A DNA stretch of 64,000 nucleotides from Escherichia coli (lineage in GTDB: Bacteria; Pseudomonadota; Gammaproteobacteria; Enterobacterales; Enterobacteriaceae): positions 4,402,001-4,466,000 of the forward strand of contig NZ_AP027764.1 in the NCBI RefSeq assembly GCF_036503815.1, given 5' to 3'. This document shows, piece after piece, positions 17,959-27,362 of the stretch (its first letter is position 1; every line of letters begins with the position of its first letter). The notes beneath the pieces were generated by a model. It was not told the DNA's origin. It made no database searches and worked only from the letters and a program-made list of their open reading frames with translations. The translations under genes and the position numbers were made by a program.

Positions 17959-19500
17959 ATGCGTAAGATAACAACCGCCGAGACACTGGCGGCGCAAATT
18001 CAGGACGGCGCAACCATTGCCATTAGCGGTAATGGCGGCGGCATGGTGGAAGCGGACCATATTCTGGCTGCTATTGAAGCGCGTTTCCTGCAAACCGGAC
18101 ACCCGCGCGATCTGACATTAATCCACTCACTGGGCATTGGCGATCGCGACTGCAAAGGCACTAACCGCTTCGCTCATGCAGATATGCTCAAACGCATCAT
18201 TGCCGGACATTTTACCTGGTCGCCCAAGATGCAGGATCTGGTGAAAAACAATGCTATTGAAGCCTACTGCTTCCCTGGTGGCGTAATTCAGGCACTGCTG
18301 CGGGAGATCGGTGCCGGACGTCCAGGGCTTTTTACCCACGTTGGGCTGGGATCGTTTGTTGATCCGCGCAACGGCGGCGGTAAGTCGAACGCCAGCAGCA
18401 CTGAGGATCTGGTAGAACTGATTGAAATCGACGGTGAAACCAAACTTCGTTATCGCCCCTTCAAAGTGGACTACGCGATTTTGCGTGGCACTTATGCCGA
18501 TCCGCGTGGCAACGTCAGCCTCGAAGAAGAGGCGATTGATATGGATAGCTATTCCATGGCGCTGGCAGCACACAACAGCGGCGGTAAAGTGTTCGTACAG
18601 GTGCGCGATGTGCTGGAAGCTGGTGCCATTGAACCACGCCGGGTCAAATTACCGGGCATTCTGGTTGATGGCATCGTTGAACACCGCGAACAACCGCAAA
18701 CCTATCTTGGCGGTTACGACCTGACCATCAGCGGTCAGCATCGCCGTTTGAGTTCTAACGACGCTATTGAACTGGTTAGTCATCCGGTGCGCCGCCTGAT
18801 TGCCCGTCGGGCAGCACGCGAACTGGTGGCTGGCGCTTCAACCAACTTTGGCTTTGGCATTCCCGGCGGCATTCCTGGGGTTGCACTGCGCGAAGGCGTG
18901 CCTTATCAAAGTTTATGGCTGAGCGTCGAGCAAGGCGTGCATAACGGTATGATGCTGGATGATGCTCTGTTCGGCTGCGCCCGTAACGCCGATGCCATTA
19001 TTCCATCACTCGATCAATTCGAATTCTACAGTGGCGGAGGGATCGATATCACCTTCCTCGGCATGGGAGAGATGGATCAGTACGGTAACGTCAACGTCTC
19101 CCATCTCAATGGCAATCTCATTGGCCCCGGCGGATTTCTCGAAATTGCGCAAAACGCCCGTAAAGTGGTGTTCTGCGGCACGTTCGACGCCAAAGGTAGC
19201 AAGATTGATGTAACACCAGATGGCTTGCATATTGCCCAGTCAGGTCAAATCCCTAAACTGGTTACCCAGGTGGAAAAAATCACTTTTAGCGCCGCCTACG
19301 CACAGCAAAGCGGTCAGGAAGTGTTGTATATCACTGAACGTGCAGTATTCCAGTTAACGGCAGAAGGCGTTGAATTAATTGAAATCGCACCAGGTGTGGA
19401 GATTGAGCGCGACATTCTGCCATATATGGCCTTCCGTCCAATTATCAATCAGCCACGCCTGATGGAAAGTAGCCTGTTTACGCCGATGGAGGATGCATGA
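17959..19500 (+). CDS. Family I acyl-CoA:carboxylate CoA-transferase (YdiF/Pct-like)
   Basis: This 513-residue single-chain family I CoA-transferase contains fused alpha- and beta-type halves, as in acetate CoA-transferase YdiF (about 531 residues). The N-terminal half has ISGNGGG and the CoA-binding glycine loops; the C-terminal half has NFGFGIPGGIPGVA and the likely catalytic glutamate Glu324 in LSVEQGVHNG, which would form the glutamyl-CoA thioester. It should activate an organic acid by moving CoA from acetyl-CoA or another acyl-CoA. Its stop overlaps the next start (ATGA). Confidence 0.9.
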   Translation: MRKITTAETLAAQIQDGATIAISGNGGGMVEADHILAAIEARFLQTGHPRDLTLIHSLGIGDRDCKGTNRFAHADMLKRIIAGHFTWSPKMQDLVKNNAIEAYCFPGGVIQALLREIGAGRPGLFTHVGLGSFVDPRNGGGKSNASSTEDLVELIEIDGETKLRYRPFKVDYAILRGTYADPRGNVSLEEEAIDMDSYSMALAAHNSGGKVFVQVRDVLEAGAIEPRRVKLPGILVDGIVEHREQPQTYLGGYDLTISGQHRRLSSNDAIELVSHPVRRLIARRAARELVAGASTNFGFGIPGGIPGVALREGVPYQSLWLSVEQGVHNGMMLDDALFGCARNADAIIPSLDQFEFYSGGGIDITFLGMGEMDQYGNVNVSHLNGNLIGPGGFLEIAQNARKVVFCGTFDAKGSKIDVTPDGLHIAQSGQIPKLVTQVEKITFSAAYAQQSGQEVLYITERAVFQLTAEGVELIEIAPGVEIERDILPYMAFRPIINQPRLMESSLFTPMEDA

Positions 19501-21578
19501 GCCAGCTTGATGACACCCTCCTTGATGCGCTGACGCACGTCACTTTCCCGAAAGGTTTTGTGTCAGCAGAGCCAGCGTCAATTGTCACGGTTGAAGATGT
19601 CGATTACCCGATCTGGCAAGTTGATGCGCTAGTCGTTGGTAGCGGCGCGGCAGGGCTGCGCGCAGCGGTTGAACTTAAGCGCCGCCAGCAAAATGTGTTG
19701 ATCGCCACTGCCGGGTTATATATGGGGACGTCGGCATGTTCTGGTTCCGATAAACAGACACTGTTTACCGCCGCTACCGCGGGCAATGGCGACAACTTCA
19801 CCAAACTGGCAGAGGCACTGGCGAGCGGTGGGGCGATGGATCACGACACCGCTTATGTCGAAGCGGTAGGTTCTCTGCACACTCTTGGCGGGTTGCAATA
19901 TCTTGGTCTGGAATTACCGGAAGATCGCTATGGCGCGATTCTTCGTTATCAAACCGACCATGACGAAGCCGGGCGTGCAACCTCGTGTGGGCCGCGTACC
20001 TCAAGGTTAATGGTGAAAGTGCTGCTGGAAGAAGTACAGCGCCTCGCCATTCCAGTGTTGACCAGTGCAACAGTGATTAAACTACTGCATCAGCGTGACG
20101 AAAACGGCGAAGACCGCGTGGCGGGAGCAATCCTCGCGACCGGTCATCGCGCCCATAACCCTTGGGGGCTGGCAATTGTGACGGCGCCCAATGTGGTACT
20201 GGCAACGGGCGGACCGGGCGAGCTTTATCGCGACAGTGTTTATCCACATAAATGCTTCGGCTCGCTGGGACTGGCACTGGAAGAAGGTTTGACGCTAACC
20301 AATCTGACAGAAAGCCAGTTTGGTATTGGCACGCCACGCAACACCTTTCCGTGGAATTTGTCCGGCACCTATGTACAGGTGATCCCATATATCTATTCCG
20401 TAGATGCTGAGGGCAACGAGTATAACTTCCTCACGGATTACTATCGAACTACCCAGGAACTGGCTTCAAACATCTTCCGTAAAGGCTATCAGTGGCCGTT
20501 TCACGCCACACGAGTGATGGATTTTGGCTCCAGCTTGTTAGATATGGCAGTAGCGCAAGAGCAGCAATCAGGGCGTCAGGTATTTATGGATTTCAATCGC
20601 AATCCTGAACCTGTGCCGGGTGACATGCCGTTCTCATTAGATCGACTGGACGACGACGTTCGCGCGTATCTGGAAAATAACGACGCTCTGGCACCATCGC
20701 CCATCGAACGACTGCAACGAATGAATCCGCTGTCTATCTCGCTGTATAAGATGCACGGTTACGATCTCACCACGCAGCCATTGCAGTTTGCCATGAATAA
20801 TCAACATATGAATGGCGGCATTGAAGTGGATATCTGGGGGCAAACCTCCCTGCCCGGCTGTTTCGCCGTGGGGGAAGTTGCTGGCACACACGGCGTCACT
20901 CGCCCTGGTGGTGCGGCATTGAATGCCGGGCAGGTTTTTGCTGTTCGTCTGGCACGTTTTATTGGTTGCACGCAAAAACGTAATATTGATGGAGATATAG
21001 CACAGCTGGTAGCTCCGGCACTGGCTTCTATAAGAGAGATCATTACTCAGGCGCACGATAACGGGACCGGGATGCCGTTGTCGATTGTGAGAGAAAAAAT
21101 TCAGGCACGAATGTCTGAGTATGCGGGATTTATTTGCCATGCCGATAAAGTTCGACGTGCCACTCGTGATGCCCTGCTATTGAGTGAATTTGTCCAACAG
21201 CATGGATTGGCAATCAAACATGTGGGCGAAGTTGCCGAGCTGTTTATGTGGCGGCATATGGCACTGACGTCTTCCGCCGTATTAACGCAATTGACGCATT
21301 ATATTGACGCAGGTGGTGGTAGCCGGGGAGCACGTATTATTCTCGACAGTGATGGAAATTCTATTCCGCAAACACGAAATGGTTTTTGTGATGCCTGGCG
21401 CTTTCGTTCAGAGCGTACTGAGGATAAAAAAGATAAACTACTTATTCATTATTGCAATGGTATCTTTCACGTCAGAAAAGCACCTGTTCGTGAGTTTCCC
21501 ATTATCCGCGGCATTTGGTTTGAAAAAAACTGGCCTGGTTTTCTTAATGGGACAATTTACCAGCCACAGGATGAATGA
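19497..21578 (+). CDS. FAD-dependent fumarate-reductase/AprA-like flavoprotein without partner subunits
   Basis: This 693-residue flavoprotein of the fumarate reductase/succinate dehydrogenase/adenylylsulfate reductase superfamily has a 40-residue N-terminal extension and then the FAD dinucleotide fold VVGSGAAG (46-53). His437 (HMNGGIEVD) and Arg469 (THGVTRPGGAALN) correspond to the carboxylate-binding His and Arg near the flavin in fumarate reductase. The TESQFGIGTPR-NTFPWNLSGTY region looks more AprA-like than FrdA-like. There is no signal peptide, haem domain, iron-sulfur subunit or membrane anchor next to it, so the electron partner is unknown. It probably reduces or oxidises an unsaturated acid or its CoA ester. 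Translation is coupled at both ends by ATGA overlaps. Confidence 0.85.
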   Translation: MSQLDDTLLDALTHVTFPKGFVSAEPASIVTVEDVDYPIWQVDALVVGSGAAGLRAAVELKRRQQNVLIATAGLYMGTSACSGSDKQTLFTAATAGNGDNFTKLAEALASGGAMDHDTAYVEAVGSLHTLGGLQYLGLELPEDRYGAILRYQTDHDEAGRATSCGPRTSRLMVKVLLEEVQRLAIPVLTSATVIKLLHQRDENGEDRVAGAILATGHRAHNPWGLAIVTAPNVVLATGGPGELYRDSVYPHKCFGSLGLALEEGLTLTNLTESQFGIGTPRNTFPWNLSGTYVQVIPYIYSVDAEGNEYNFLTDYYRTTQELASNIFRKGYQWPFHATRVMDFGSSLLDMAVAQEQQSGRQVFMDFNRNPEPVPGDMPFSLDRLDDDVRAYLENNDALAPSPIERLQRMNPLSISLYKMHGYDLTTQPLQFAMNNQHMNGGIEVDIWGQTSLPGCFAVGEVAGTHGVTRPGGAALNAGQVFAVRLARFIGCTQKRNIDGDIAQLVAPALASIREIITQAHDNGTGMPLSIVREKIQARMSEYAGFICHADKVRRATRDALLLSEFVQQHGLAIKHVGEVAELFMWRHMALTSSAVLTQLTHYIDAGGGSRGARIILDSDGNSIPQTRNGFCDAWRFRSERTEDKKDKLLIHYCNGIFHVRKAPVREFPIIRGIWFEKNWPGFLNGTIYQPQDE

Positions 21579-21598
21579 TATTGCAAAGGTTAATCACT

Positions 21599-22075
21599 AT
21601 GCGAAATATAATTAGATCTATTAATGCTCTACTTGCAACATTAAATATTACCATTTTGGCGATCATTGTGGCATGTGTGACATGGCAGGTGGTAGCACGA
21701 TTTATATTTAAAAGCCCCAGTATATTTACTGATGAACTCAGTCGTTTGCTTTTTATTTGCCTTGGCCTTTTTGGTGGTGCCTATACCGCGGGGCAGAACC
21801 GGCATCTGGCGATTGATCTGCTTCCTATGATGCTGAAAGGAAAAGCCCGGCGTCATTTATTTTTGTGTATTCAGATTATCGTTATTATCTTCGCTACCAT
21901 CATTATGGTATATGGTGGTGGGCTATTAACAATGGACACTTTCGATTCAGGTCAAACCTCGCCCGCTTTAGGCTGGCAGATGGGATATATCTATATGAGC
22001 ATCCCGATTAGTGGTTTACTTATTATTATATACACCATAGATATGGTTTTAACCGAACTTAAACAACCACTCTAA
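21599..22075 (+). CDS. TRAP transporter small permease, DctQ type
   Basis: This 158-residue inner-membrane protein has four predicted transmembrane helices. The family pattern WQVVARF followed by TDELSRLLFICLGLFGGAY is present. It is the small subunit of a tripartite ATP-independent periplasmic transporter. I chose the ATG at 21599 because AAGG lies nine bases ahead and the protein then begins as family members do; an in-frame ATG at 21575 overlaps the flavoprotein stop and would add eight residues. Confidence 0.88.
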   Translation: MRNIIRSINALLATLNITILAIIVACVTWQVVARFIFKSPSIFTDELSRLLFICLGLFGGAYTAGQNRHLAIDLLPMMLKGKARRHLFLCIQIIVIIFATIIMVYGGGLLTMDTFDSGQTSPALGWQMGYIYMSIPISGLLIIIYTIDMVLTELKQPL

Positions 22076-22117
22076 AGATAACAAACAACAACCAACCATA
22101 GTAGGAATGGAGAAATT

Positions 22118-23419
22118 ATGGATTACTGGTTACCGATTATTGTGTTATTTGGTGCCTTCTTTTTTATGTTGGCATTAGGTGTACCTATTGTTTATGCCAT
22201 TGGTTTATCAACACTGGCATCAATTTCCACACAACTCGATTTCAACTCAGCATTGAGTGTGGTTTCCCAAAAGTTAGCCTCCGGGTTAGATAGTTTTACG
22301 TTGTTGGCAATCCCATTTTTTATCTTGTCTGGCAACATTATGAATCATGGAGGAATAGCGCGACGATTAATCAACTTTGCCCGTATTCTCGGCGGTCGTC
22401 TGCCAGGCTCACTTGCTCACTGTAATATTCTTGCCAATATGCTGTTCGGGGCAATTTCTGGTTCAGCTGTTGCTTCGGCGGCTGCGATGGGCGGCGTCAT
22501 GCATCCACAGCAGGTTAAAGAGGGTTACGACCCGGCATTCAGTACCGCTGTTAACGTTGCCTCTGCACCGACAGGTTTACTTATTCCACCCAGTAATACG
22601 TTAATTGTCTTTTCACTGGTCAGTGGTGGTACTTCTATTGCCGCACTGTTCCTGGCAGGATATGTCCCGGGAATTTTATTGGGCCTGGCGCTGATGACTG
22701 TGGCTGGTATTATCGCGGTACGCCGGGGTTATCCAAAACCAGAACGTCCGACTTTGCGCCAGGCTGGAGTGGCAATATGGATGGCGATCCCCAGTATTTT
22801 CCTGATTGTATTAATTATGGGTGGTGTACTAAGCGGTATTTTTACCCCGACAGAAGCATCTGCAATTGCGGTAATTTATACCCTTTTCCTTGCACTGGTT
22901 CTTTATCGTGAAATCTCAGTTAAAGATTTGCCTAAGATATTTCTGGAATCCGTCATTACCACAGCAATTGTTTTGTTGTTAATTGGTTCTTCAATGGGAA
23001 TGTCATGGGCAATGTCAAACGCTGACGTTCCCTTCCTGATTCTCGATTTGCTTAACACTATTTCTGACAATCCAATAATCATCCTGCTTATTATCAATAT
23101 TATTCTGTTGATTATCGGCACATTTATGGATATGACACCGGCGGTACTGATTTTTACGCCGATATTTTTACCGGTTGTCACCGAACTGGGCATGGACCCG
23201 ATTCACTTTGGTATTGTCATGGTACTGAACATGTGTATCGGTATTTGTACTCCGCCTGTAGGCAGTGTGTTATTTGTCGGTTGTAGTGTATCTAAATTAC
23301 CGATTAATAAAATTATCAAACCTATGCTGCCCTTCTATGCCGTGATGGTATTGGTGCTGGCTATGGTGACCTATATTCCGCAAATCAGTATGGCATTGCC
23401 AAGAGCACTGGGCTACTGA
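22118..23419 (+). CDS. TRAP transporter large permease, DctM type
   Basis: This 433-residue membrane protein (about 11-12 spans) is the Na+- or H+-coupled transport subunit. It shows the DctM signature GAISGSAVASAAAMGGVM and the second, inverted-repeat half near GIFTPTEASAIAV and NMCIGICTPPVGSVLFVGC. It lies 42 bp after the small permease with GGAG before the ATG. The AT content is higher here than in the enzyme genes of the same operon. Confidence 0.93.
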   Translation: MDYWLPIIVLFGAFFFMLALGVPIVYAIGLSTLASISTQLDFNSALSVVSQKLASGLDSFTLLAIPFFILSGNIMNHGGIARRLINFARILGGRLPGSLAHCNILANMLFGAISGSAVASAAAMGGVMHPQQVKEGYDPAFSTAVNVASAPTGLLIPPSNTLIVFSLVSGGTSIAALFLAGYVPGILLGLALMTVAGIIAVRRGYPKPERPTLRQAGVAIWMAIPSIFLIVLIMGGVLSGIFTPTEASAIAVIYTLFLALVLYREISVKDLPKIFLESVITTAIVLLLIGSSMGMSWAMSNADVPFLILDLLNTISDNPIIILLIINIILLIIGTFMDMTPAVLIFTPIFLPVVTELGMDPIHFGIVMVLNMCIGICTPPVGSVLFVGCSVSKLPINKIIKPMLPFYAVMVLVLAMVTYIPQISMALPRALGY

Positions 23420-23471
23420 TGAGCATTCACTGGCGGCTCCTGCCGCCATATTTATTAGAAAAGGAACATCT

Positions 23472-24443
23472 ATGAAAATAAAAGTATCCGCTGGCATTAT
23501 CGGTGCTGTGCTTATGCTATCCGCAAGCCAGTCCTGGGCAGTAACATTAAAACTTAGCCATAATCAGGATAAATCTCATCCTGTTCATAAAGCGATGGAG
23601 TTCTTTGCGAAAAAGAGCAAAGAGTACTCTAACGGTGATATTACTATTCGTATTTATCCAAATGGAACATTGGGTACTCAACGAGAAACAATGGAGCTGA
23701 TTCGTTCTGGTGCTATTCCGCTGGTAAAAACCAATGCGGCGGAGATGGAAGCCTTCGAGAGTTCGTATAAAATATTTAGCCTGCCTTATTTGTTCCGCGA
23801 TCGTGATCATTACTATCAGGTCATGCAGGGCGATATCGGAAGGAAAATCCTCGACTCAACGAAAAGCAAAGGTTATTTCGGGCTGACTTTCTATGATGGA
23901 GGCGCCCGCAGTTTCTACGGTAATAAACCGGTACTGAAACCAGACGATCTGAAAGGCATGAAAGTCCGTGTCCAGCCAAGTCCTGGCGCAGTTGAAATGA
24001 TCAAAGTCATGGGCGGTAACCCGACGCCACTGGATTACGGCGAGCTGTATACGGCCTTACAGCAGGGCGTGGTCGATATGGCAGAAAACAGCGTGATGGC
24101 ACTGACCACTATGCGTCACGGTGAAGTGGCAAAATCCTTTAGCCTTGATGAGCACACCATGGTGCCCGATGTGGTTCTGATGAGCAATGCTGCATTTGAT
24201 AAACTCAGCCCTGAAAATCAGGCAGTTATATTAAAAGCAGCGAAAGATTCGATGAGTTACATGAAGGAGTTATGGAGCGAGCAAGAGAAACAAGAATTTG
24301 CAAAACTGGATAAAATGGGCGTAAAAGTCTACCCGGTTGATAAAGCACCGTTTATCGAGAAAGTACAACCGATGTACGCAAACTTCGCTAAAGATAACCC
24401 TGCCCTTGCCCCAATGCTGGCTGATATTCAGGCGGCTAAGTAA
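23472..24443 (+). CDS. TRAP transporter substrate-binding protein, DctP type
   Basis: This 323-residue periplasmic binding protein has a signal peptide ending SQSWA (residue 23) and the DctP fold. Arg166 in MKVRVQP is the conserved arginine that salt-bridges the ligand carboxylate, and GGNPTPLDYGELYTALQQGVVD is the family hinge signature. The ligand is therefore almost surely an organic or sugar acid; which one cannot be read. It ends the operon, 52 bp after the large permease, and is followed by the terminator shared with rplI. Confidence 0.93.
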   Translation: MKIKVSAGIIGAVLMLSASQSWAVTLKLSHNQDKSHPVHKAMEFFAKKSKEYSNGDITIRIYPNGTLGTQRETMELIRSGAIPLVKTNAAEMEAFESSYKIFSLPYLFRDRDHYYQVMQGDIGRKILDSTKSKGYFGLTFYDGGARSFYGNKPVLKPDDLKGMKVRVQPSPGAVEMIKVMGGNPTPLDYGELYTALQQGVVDMAENSVMALTTMRHGEVAKSFSLDEHTMVPDVVLMSNAAFDKLSPENQAVILKAAKDSMSYMKELWSEQEKQEFAKLDKMGVKVYPVDKAPFIEKVQPMYANFAKDNPALAPMLADIQAAK

Positions 24444-24506
24444 TTACCTTCATGGGGCTGCTTATTGTCGCCCTTATCGATATCAGCAAGTGCTCGCTAT
24501 AAAAGC

Positions 24507-24533
24507 AAAACGCCGACCAATGGTCGGCGTTTT
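24507..24533. terminator. Bidirectional terminator between dctP-like gene and rplI
   Basis: AAAACGCCGACC and GGTCGGCGTTTT form a 12-bp perfect stem with a three-base loop, and each strand ends in a T-run. It ends both the island operon and the convergent rpsF-rplI ribosomal operon. It belongs to the conserved rplI flank, so the right edge of the island lies between 24443 and about 24506. Confidence 0.92.
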
Positions 24534-24554
24534 TACGTCTCGTTGAATAACGAA

Positions 24555-25016
<462 letters not shown>

Positions 25017-25045
25017 TCAAAGTCGTATTAATGGACCGTGACCGA

Positions 25046-25592
<547 letters not shown>

Positions 25593-25598
25593 CAGAAA

Positions 25599-26012
<414 letters not shown>

Positions 26013-26033
26013 TTATTCAGCCTCCTGTCTGGG

Positions 26034-26079
26034 TCAGCCGAATCCCGGGGAGGCAAGGAACGTGTTAAAGGTCGGCTGA
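26034..26079 (-). promoter_or_regulatory. rpsF leader hairpin, probable S6:S18 autoregulatory site
   Basis: On the mRNA strand, TCAGCCGA and TCGGCTGA form an 8-bp stem around a 30-base interior, about 40 bases before the rpsF start codon. E. coli rpsF mRNA is known to bind the S6:S18 complex in a leader hairpin that mimics 16S rRNA. I have matched position and general shape, not the detailed Rfam model. Confidence 0.6.
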
Positions 26080-26321
26080 AAAATGACGCGTTATAGTACT
26101 GACATACCCCGTTAAACTCAAGGCCAGCCGACAAATAAATCTCATCTTTCACCAAATCGTACTAACACGCTGATTTGAAGTTCATCACACTTCATCATGG
26201 TGTTTTTTTGAACAACTGCATCAGAAATGGTCACCATCAACTTCTTTATCATTGATTAAAATTAAATCAGAAGATCACCACAAGAGGAGAGCACACAAAG
26301 TCAGCCGTCGAGGAGGTATCT

Positions 26322-26597
26322 ATGTTCAGCCGTGTTTTAGCCCTTCTGGCTGTGCTTTTGCTAAGTGCAAATACATGGGCAGCCATTGAAATTAATAACC
26401 ACCAGGCCAGAAATATGGACGATGTGCAAAGCTTAGGCGTGATTTATATCAATCATAATTTCGCCACTGAAAGTGAAGCACGTCAGGCATTAAATGAAGA
26501 GACAGATGCGCAGGGCGCAACGTACTACCACGTGATTCTGATGCGGGAACCGGGGAGTAACGGCAATATGCACGCCAGCGCGGATATTTATCGCTAG
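26322..26597 (+). CDS. yjfY: YjfY, small YhcN/DUF1471-family periplasmic protein
   Basis: This 91-residue protein has a signal peptide ending NTWA (about residue 20) and a DUF1471 (YhcN) domain beginning near LGVIYINHN and ending with the YHVILM...ADIYR strand. Members are small stress- and biofilm-linked secreted proteins. AGGAGG precedes the ATG. It is a paralogue of bsmA and yjfN, also in this window. It is monocistronic with a strong terminator behind it. Confidence 0.9.
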   Translation: MFSRVLALLAVLLLSANTWAAIEINNHQARNMDDVQSLGVIYINHNFATESEARQALNEETDAQGATYYHVILMREPGSNGNMHASADIYR

Positions 26598-26637
26598 CAC
26601 CAGGTATAACCAACGAAACATTGCCATAGTTTGCTTT

Positions 26638-26663
26638 GCCCCCTTCGCAGGGGGCTTTTTTTT
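26638..26663 (+). terminator. Strong terminator after yjfY
   Basis: GCCCCC-TTCGCA-GGGGGC followed by eight T residues is a classic intrinsic terminator, 40 bases after the yjfY stop. Confidence 0.93.
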
Positions 26664-26671
26664 GAAAAACG

Positions 26672-26719
26672 GCTGCGGAATTAGACCAGTTATCTCCCGA
26701 AGAAGGAAATTTCCGCAGC
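26672..26719 (-). terminator. Probable ula operon terminator after ulaF
   Basis: On the ula strand, GCTGCGGAA and TTCCGCAGC pair over a 30-base interior that itself holds a CTTCGGGAG mini-hairpin, followed by CGTTTTT. It begins 8 bases after the ulaF stop. Confidence 0.6.
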
Positions 26720-26726
26720 GCGTGTT

Positions 26727-27362
26727 TTACTTCTGCCCGTAATAGGCGTTAGGACCGTGCTTACGCATGAAGTGTTTATTCATGAGATAGCTGTCGATGT
26801 GATTCAGTTGTGGGTTAATGCCGCGGGCAATCCACGCCATTTTCGCCACTTCTTCCATCACCACCGCGTTATGCATCGCATCGTGAGCATCTTTCCCCCA
26901 GGCGAATGGCCCGTGCTGATACACCACAATTCCCGGCGTATGCAGCGGCTCGGCGTCACCCAGCGTTTCGATAATCACTTTGCCAGTGTTTAGCTCGTAT
27001 TCCCCCTGCACTTCTTCTTCGCTTAACCCGCGCGTACAGGGGATATCGCCAAAGAAGTAGTCAGCATGCGTGGTGCCTAATGCCGGGATAGCCAGCCCCG
27101 CCTGCGCCCATGCGGTGGCATGCGTGGAATGGGTATGGACAATGCCACCAAGCGACGGATAACGACGGTAGAGTTCAAGATGCGTCGCAGTGTCGGAAGA
27201 CGGACGATACTCCCCTTCCACCACCTTGCCGCTCATATCAACCACCACCATATCGTTCGCTTTCATGCTTTCGTAGGCGACACCGCTGGGCTTGATCACC
27301 ACCAGCCCGTAACGCGGCAGATCCATGTTGGCTTCAAATACCTGCTGTTTCAGCTTTTGCAT
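26727..27362 (-). CDS. ulaF: UlaF, L-ribulose-5-phosphate 4-epimerase, with internal 17-residue in-frame deletion
   Basis: UlaF is the class II aldolase-fold, Zn2+-dependent epimerase that makes D-xylulose 5-phosphate, the final step of anaerobic L-ascorbate use. The reading frame is intact but has 211 residues, not the 228 I remember. After DLPRYGLV the protein goes straight to VIKPSG, so the segment TFTWGNVSAIDRERGLV is missing. That segment holds the GN-S motif whose Asn (Asn28 in homologous AraD) binds the substrate phosphate. The zinc histidines (HTHSTH) and the rest are kept. The loss fits recombination between two GGGCTGGTG copies near 27300-27309. The enzyme is probably inactive; AraD or SgbE might substitute. 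It overlaps ulaE by one base (TAATG). Confidence 0.9.
   Translation of the reverse strand: MQKLKQQVFEANMDLPRYGLVVIKPSGVAYESMKANDMVVVDMSGKVVEGEYRPSSDTATHLELYRRYPSLGGIVHTHSTHATAWAQAGLAIPALGTTHADYFFGDIPCTRGLSEEEVQGEYELNTGKVIIETLGDAEPLHTPGIVVYQHGPFAWGKDAHDAMHNAVVMEEVAKMAWIARGINPQLNHIDSYLMNKHFMRKHGPNAYYGQK

Noticed and set aside
21304..21615. Small open frame overlapping the flavoprotein end as a possible ferredoxin partner
   Set aside because: It has no cysteine motif and is out of frame inside the flavoprotein gene and the dctQ start.
14671..24506. Island as a mobile element with ends
   Set aside because: I searched the borders for direct repeats, inverted repeats, a tRNA or a recombinase and saw none. 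Homologous replacement or ancestral presence is more likely than an active mobile element.
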